This document shows, one piece after another, positions 15,700 through 18,969 of a DNA stretch of 18,969 nt. The notes beneath the pieces were generated by a model, which worked only from the letters and a program-made list of their open reading frames with translations, searched no databases and was not told the DNA's origin. This stretch comes from an uncultured Christensenella sp. (lineage in GTDB: Bacteria > Bacillota > Clostridia > Christensenellales > UBA3700), in contig CAJTZR010000029.1 in assembly GCA_910584035.1 (NCBI GenBank), positions 1-18,969 of the forward strand. Direction: 5' to 3'. Made by a program: the position numbers and the translations under genes. Position 1 is the stretch's first letter. Each line of letters begins with the position of its first letter.

Positions 15700-15779
15700 A
15701 ATTTTTCTCTCAAATAACAGCCATTTTCATTAGTATAATTAATGCCCTATTTTGTTATAATTTTTTTAACTTTATAAAT

Positions 15780-15983
15780 TGATTTTCGTATGCTTTTTTA
15801 GTAAATTTTATTATGATTTTCAGTTTGATTTTTGGTTAAATAAATTATGATTTTTTAAGTATTGTTTAAGAAATTTAAATTTGATTTTCAATTTGCAATT
15901 TAGCTGTTTTAATAGTGATTTTTTAAGCAAAAATTATCAAATTTTTTATTGATTTTTATTTGATTTTAAAAAATAATTATTTT
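15780..15983 (+). repeat. Array of TGATTTT motifs at exact 34-bp spacing (six units)
   Basis: TGATTTT occurs at 15780, 15814, 15848, 15882, 15916 and 15950, five consecutive intervals of exactly 34 bp, all on the plus strand. The eighth base is always a pyrimidine; the other 26 bases of each unit vary (units 1 and 2 agree at about 23 of 34, units 2 and 4 at about 22). Extra TGATTTT copies lie out of phase at 15826 and 15961. The array begins 80 bp after the recombinase stop and ends about 20 bp before the next terminator hairpin. A period of 34 is not a multiple of three, so it is not a coding repeat. Confidence 0.85.
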
Positions 15984-16005
15984 TAATAATGTTTTTTTGT
16001 ATTTG

Positions 16006-16040
16006 ATTTATCTCTAATAACAGAGATAAATTTTTATTTT
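16006..16040 (+). terminator. Intrinsic terminator after the 34-bp array
   Basis: ATTTATCTCT (16006-16015), loop AATAAC, AGAGATAAAT (16022-16031): a perfect 10-bp stem followed by TTTTATTTT. It is the first convincing plus-strand terminator after the recombinase stop (about 310 nt away), so the recombinase transcript would include the whole 34-bp array. Confidence 0.75.
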
Positions 16041-17143
16041 AAGTAAATTTTACTAAATTAAAATAATAATTTTTTAGTTTAATGGTTAATTTTTAATTGT
16101 TAAATAGGAAAATTGCAAAAAAATTATTTTAATAAGTAATTTGAATTAAAAATTACTATAAAATATGATGTAAAATAAAGTTTTTAATTTGATTTTTTAA
16201 TGAAAGTTCTTTAAAATTTGTTGTAAATTTGTATTAATAGTAATTGATAAAATTAAATTAATTATTAAAATATGATTTTAAGTAATTCCAATTTATTAAA
16301 TTTTATATTTTTAAATTATATTATACTATGATAAACTTTTTATGTAATACTAAGAGAAAATTAAGCTTTAATATATTGAATTTTTTTTAAATATTATTAT
16401 AAATTGTATATTTACACAAAAAAATTCATTTTATGCTCAAAATAAATACGCAAAATGTTATTTTTATAGTTTAAATAAATGATTTTATTTAAATAATTTG
16501 TTACTATCTTTAATTTTTAGTTTTAACAATATAGTTTTATTATATTAGGTAAAAAACAATATAAAAAAACCTCAAAAATCTTTTTTAATTAGTATTTTTA
16601 TTAATTTTTTGAATAGTAAACCTTAAATTAATTTTTTTAATTCAAATTATAATGTTTTGTGCAATTTCGGCATATCAATTTTAGTTGTAACAGTTTGTAA
16701 TAAAATGTTGCTGTATAAAAAACTTTATTTATAAAGTTTTGAAAATAATATTTTCCTTTATTTTAAACTTGAAAATAGTATAAGCTATTTAAAAATATTA
16801 TTAAAATTATCTTTTTTTTGCTAAAAAAAATCAATTTTTCTATAAGAAAATACATAAATGATATTATTCAATATTTTACTATTAATAAAAATAATACAAG
16901 AGATAAAATTAAACGATATTGTTGATAATTCAAATTATTTGTTTAATTTTTTTAGTAAAAAACTTTAGTTTTGTTTTAATTTTTAGTAAAAATTTAATTA
17001 AACGACCAATTAGTTTTTTAAATTGAATACATATTATTTATACTATTAATACTAATAAAGCTATCATTAAATGACACGAGTTAGTATTTGTCATTAGTAG
17101 ATTATTTATATATGCATAACAATATATTATTGGTTTTGGAATT
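16041..17143 (+). other. Long gene-free AT-rich region
   Basis: Almost only A and T, with no open frame that looks like a gene in either strand. I see a few more scattered TGATTTT motifs (16190, 16273, 16481) without the 34-bp phase; a 22-nt perfect dyad with arms AAAACTTTAT and ATAAAGTTTT (16719-16740); and AATGACA/TGTCATT (17070-17095). Nothing else is recognisable; it may be decayed sequence or an unrecognised structural region. Confidence 0.45.
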
Positions 17144-17173
17144 AAAAAATGTGGCATTGAGCCACATTTTTTT
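17144..17173. terminator. Bidirectional intrinsic terminator
   Basis: AAAAAATGTGGC (17144-17155), loop ATTGA, GCCACATTTTTT (17161-17172), then another T. With an A-run on one side and a T-run on the other it can act on both strands. On the minus strand it ends the methionine gamma-lyase-family transcript about 100 nt after its stop; on the plus strand it would stop any read-through from the recombinase side. Confidence 0.85.
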
Positions 17174-17274
17174 AAATTAACAATTACTTATGTTAAAGAT
17201 AGCAAAATTTATATAAATGTATTTATACAAAAAATCACATTTAAATTATAGCAACATTACTAAAGTTTTTTATG

Positions 17275-18516
17275 TTAATTTTTAGCATTAAGTAGTTCTT
17301 GTACACACATAATTACTGCAAGTTTAACGTGTTCATAAGTTAAACCACCTTGAACATATGCGATATAAGGTTCCTTTATTGGTGAATCTGCAGATAATTC
17401 AATACTTGCACCAGCAACAAAAGTTCCTGCAGCCATTATAACTTCGTCATCATATCCTGGCATTGCCCAAGGCATTGGCAATACGTTGCTATCAATTGGT
17501 GATGCCTTTTGTATTGATTGAACAAAGCTTATTAATTCATCTTTTGTATTAAACTTAATTGACCTTACAATGTCATTGCATTTTGCTGTTGGATTTGGAC
17601 AAACTTCATAACCTAAATCACTGAAAACTTGACCAAATAAAGCACTGCCTTTGGTTGCATTCATTGTAATATGAGGTGCGATAAAAACCCCTTGATAAAA
17701 ATATTGATATCCATATGTATATGAACCAATTTCCATACCAATAGATGGAGATGTTAATCTAAAAGCGACTTGTTCAACTGCTTTTTGAGTTCCAGCTATA
17801 TAACCACCAGTTGGAGCTAAACCTCCGCCAGCATTTTTAATTAATGAGCCGACCATTAAATCTGCACCAACATCTGTTGGCTCAATAGTATCCATAAATT
17901 CTCCATAACAATTATCAACCATAACAATTATATCTTTATTCAATTTTTTTATAAAGCTAATTGCTTTTCCAATTTTTTCTACAGATAAAGCATCACGCCA
18001 TTCATAGCCACGTGACCTACCAATAAAAATAAGCTTTGGAAGTTCTAATTTTATTGACTTTTCAATTGAATCTAAATCAAAATCGTTATTTAATAATTCA
18101 ATTTGTTCATATTTAACACCAAAATCATTAAGTGAGCCTATATTTTCACCTTGAATTACAGACATTAAAGTGTCATATGGTGAGCCAGATATTGCAAGCA
18201 TTTTATCATTTGCACGCAAAATACCAAATAAAGCAAGTGTCAAAGCGTGTGTTCCTGATGCGATTAAAGGAGAAACTACAGCTGCCTCACAATGAAAAAT
18301 GTCAGCATAGACTTTGCATAAAGTATCACGACCGATATCGTCATAGCCATAACCAGTAGTTCCGCTAAAATGCCTTAACGCAACATTATTATTTTGAAAA
18401 GCTTCCAAAACTTTTTTTTGGTTTAAAAAAGCTATGTTTTCTAATTCTGTATAAAAATTGCTAAGCTTTTTTTCTGCATCACTTACAATTTTTAAAACTT
18501 TTGTTTCTATATTCAT
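17275..18516 (-). CDS. ynbB: Methionine gamma-lyase family / YnbB-like PLP enzyme ('aluminium resistance')
   Basis: Fold-type I PLP enzyme of the group annotated 'cystathionine beta-lyase family protein involved in aluminium resistance'; the true substrate is unsettled, and a sulfur amino acid lyase is inferred from related families. Seen: HFSGTTGYGYDDIGRDTL (49-66), SPLIASGTHALTLALFG (82-98), GRSRGYEWRDAL, VMVDNCYGEF with D201 expected to contact the PLP ring nitrogen, and VGSLIKNAGGGLAPTGGYIAG with K227 as the Schiff-base lysine; C-terminus AYVQGGLTYEHVK. The 413 aa are normal. ATG 18516 has GAGG (18522-18525, complement) 5 nt upstream. It lies 128 bp after miaA in the same direction, a typical Firmicutes arrangement (hfq, often between them, is absent). 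Confidence 0.92.
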   Translation of the reverse strand: MNIETKVLKIVSDAEKKLSNFYTELENIAFLNQKKVLEAFQNNNVALRHFSGTTGYGYDDIGRDTLCKVYADIFHCEAAVVSPLIASGTHALTLALFGILRANDKMLAISGSPYDTLMSVIQGENIGSLNDFGVKYEQIELLNNDFDLDSIEKSIKLELPKLIFIGRSRGYEWRDALSVEKIGKAISFIKKLNKDIIVMVDNCYGEFMDTIEPTDVGADLMVGSLIKNAGGGLAPTGGYIAGTQKAVEQVAFRLTSPSIGMEIGSYTYGYQYFYQGVFIAPHITMNATKGSALFGQVFSDLGYEVCPNPTAKCNDIVRSIKFNTKDELISFVQSIQKASPIDSNVLPMPWAMPGYDDEVIMAAGTFVAGASIELSADSPIKEPYIAYVQGGLTYEHVKLAVIMCVQELLNAKN

Positions 18517-18547
18517 TATAACCTCTTTTTGAATTTATTTGCTTTAA

Positions 18548-18567
18548 CTAAATTAAATTTCATTTAG
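18548..18567 (-). promoter_or_regulatory. Small dyad upstream of the ynbB-like gene
   Basis: CTAAAT (18548-18553) and ATTTAG (18562-18567) are inverted repeats 8 bp apart, about 20 bp before the ribosome site. It could be an operator; in DNA this AT-rich it could also be chance. No clear promoter was found in the 128-bp gap, so cotranscription with miaA is possible. Confidence 0.2.
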
Positions 18568-18644
18568 CAATAATATTGCAAGTATAAATAAAAAAGTATC
18601 TTATTTTAAAATTAATACTTGTAAAAATTTTAGGTATTAATAAA

Positions 18645-18969
18645 TTATTGTGCCGAAAATTTATTTAGCAAATCTTGTGGTGATATAAAAGTAGCAAATT
18701 TATATCTTTTAAACCAAGTGATTTGCCTTTTTGCATAATGCCTTGAATTTAAAATAATTGAACTTTTAACTTGATTTATATCACATTTTTGTTCAAAATA
18801 ATCTTTAAATTCTTTATATCCTATTCCTTGCATACTTTGCATATCAAATGTCAAACCATCTTTAATCAAATTAATTACTTCTTCTAGTAAACCATTTTTA
18901 AACATTATATCAACACGTTTCTCGATTCTATCATACAAAATTTCTCTATCCCAGTCTAAAACATACATA
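18645..18969 (-). CDS. miaA: tRNA dimethylallyltransferase MiaA, C-terminal part (truncated by window edge)
   Basis: Transfers a dimethylallyl group to N6 of A37 in tRNAs reading codons that begin with U. Only about the last 108 codons are present; the frame is open through the window edge and the Met at 18966-18968 is internal. Seen: LDWDREILYDRIEKRVDIMF, GLLEEV, the strongly conserved SMQGIGYKEF, and RHYAKRQITWFKRYK, all hallmarks of the MiaA C-terminal third. The full protein is usually about 300-310 aa. The P-loop that binds the substrate pyrophosphate lies outside the window. It ends 128 bp before the ynbB-like gene. Confidence 0.95.
   Translation of the reverse strand, partial: MYVLDWDREILYDRIEKRVDIMFKNGLLEEVINLIKDGLTFDMQSMQGIGYKEFKDYFEQKCDINQVKSSIILNSRHYAKRQITWFKRYKFATFISPQDLLNKFSAQ

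Noticed and set aside
15780..15983. CRISPR array in the 34-bp periodic region
   Set aside because: Only 7-8 bases per unit are constant, far short of a CRISPR repeat, and no cas gene is in the window.
17171..17198. dif-like Xer site; TTATGTTAAAG resembles a XerD half-site
   Set aside because: The opposite 11-bp half (17171-17181) does not resemble a XerC half-site in inverted orientation; one matching half in AT-rich DNA is expected by chance.
13715..17274. tRNA or other standard RNA genes in the long gaps
   Set aside because: I looked for T-arm-like GGTTCGA motifs, SRP RNA, RNase P and tmRNA hallmarks on both strands and saw none; the sequence is too AT-rich for typical tRNA stems.

Overview
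The window comes from the chromosome of a very AT-rich, Gram-positive-type bacterium, most likely an uncultured low-GC Bacillota (Clostridia-like). The evidence is gene content (smc-ftsY, scpA-scpB, a GerW/YtfJ sporulation-family gene, a D,D-carboxypeptidase and rluB in Firmicutes order), strong AGGAGG-type ribosome sites, TTG as an occasional start, and TGA used as a normal stop (ftsY, scpA), which argues against a Mollicutes code. A lineage name below this level would be a guess.

Positions 1-10854 are a dense block of plus-strand housekeeping genes: smc (5' end outside the window), ftsY, lysA, a site-2-type membrane protease, scpA and scpB (overlapping), a small membrane protein resembling DUF2953, ytfJ, a PBP5-type D,D-carboxypeptidase and rluB. 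SMC, ScpA and ScpB together form the condensin complex, so one neighbourhood encodes all three subunits. FtsY serves membrane targeting, LysA makes lysine from diaminopimelate, and the carboxypeptidase trims cell wall or cortex peptides. In Bacillus-type clusters spmA/spmB lie between the carboxypeptidase and rluB; they are absent here.

Positions 10855-17274 are different: gene-poor, extremely AT-rich and structurally rich. They hold only two genes. One is a minus-strand PadR-type regulator with an unusual membrane-anchored architecture; it has a palindromic candidate operator, its own terminator, and a short inverted copy of part of its coding sequence downstream. The other is a plus-strand tyrosine recombinase whose promoter places the transcription start at or next to its ATG (probably leaderless). 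The recombinase is flanked on the left by a 143-bp tandem array of small hairpins and on the right by an array in which the 7-mer TGATTTT recurs at exactly 34-bp intervals six times, followed by an intrinsic terminator. This recombinase with its flanking arrays is the most unusual part of the window.

Positions 17275-18969 return to ordinary genes on the minus strand: a PLP enzyme of the methionine gamma-lyase / 'aluminium resistance' (YnbB) family and the C-terminal part of miaA, which runs off the window edge. The miaA-ynbB neighbourhood is typical of Firmicutes.
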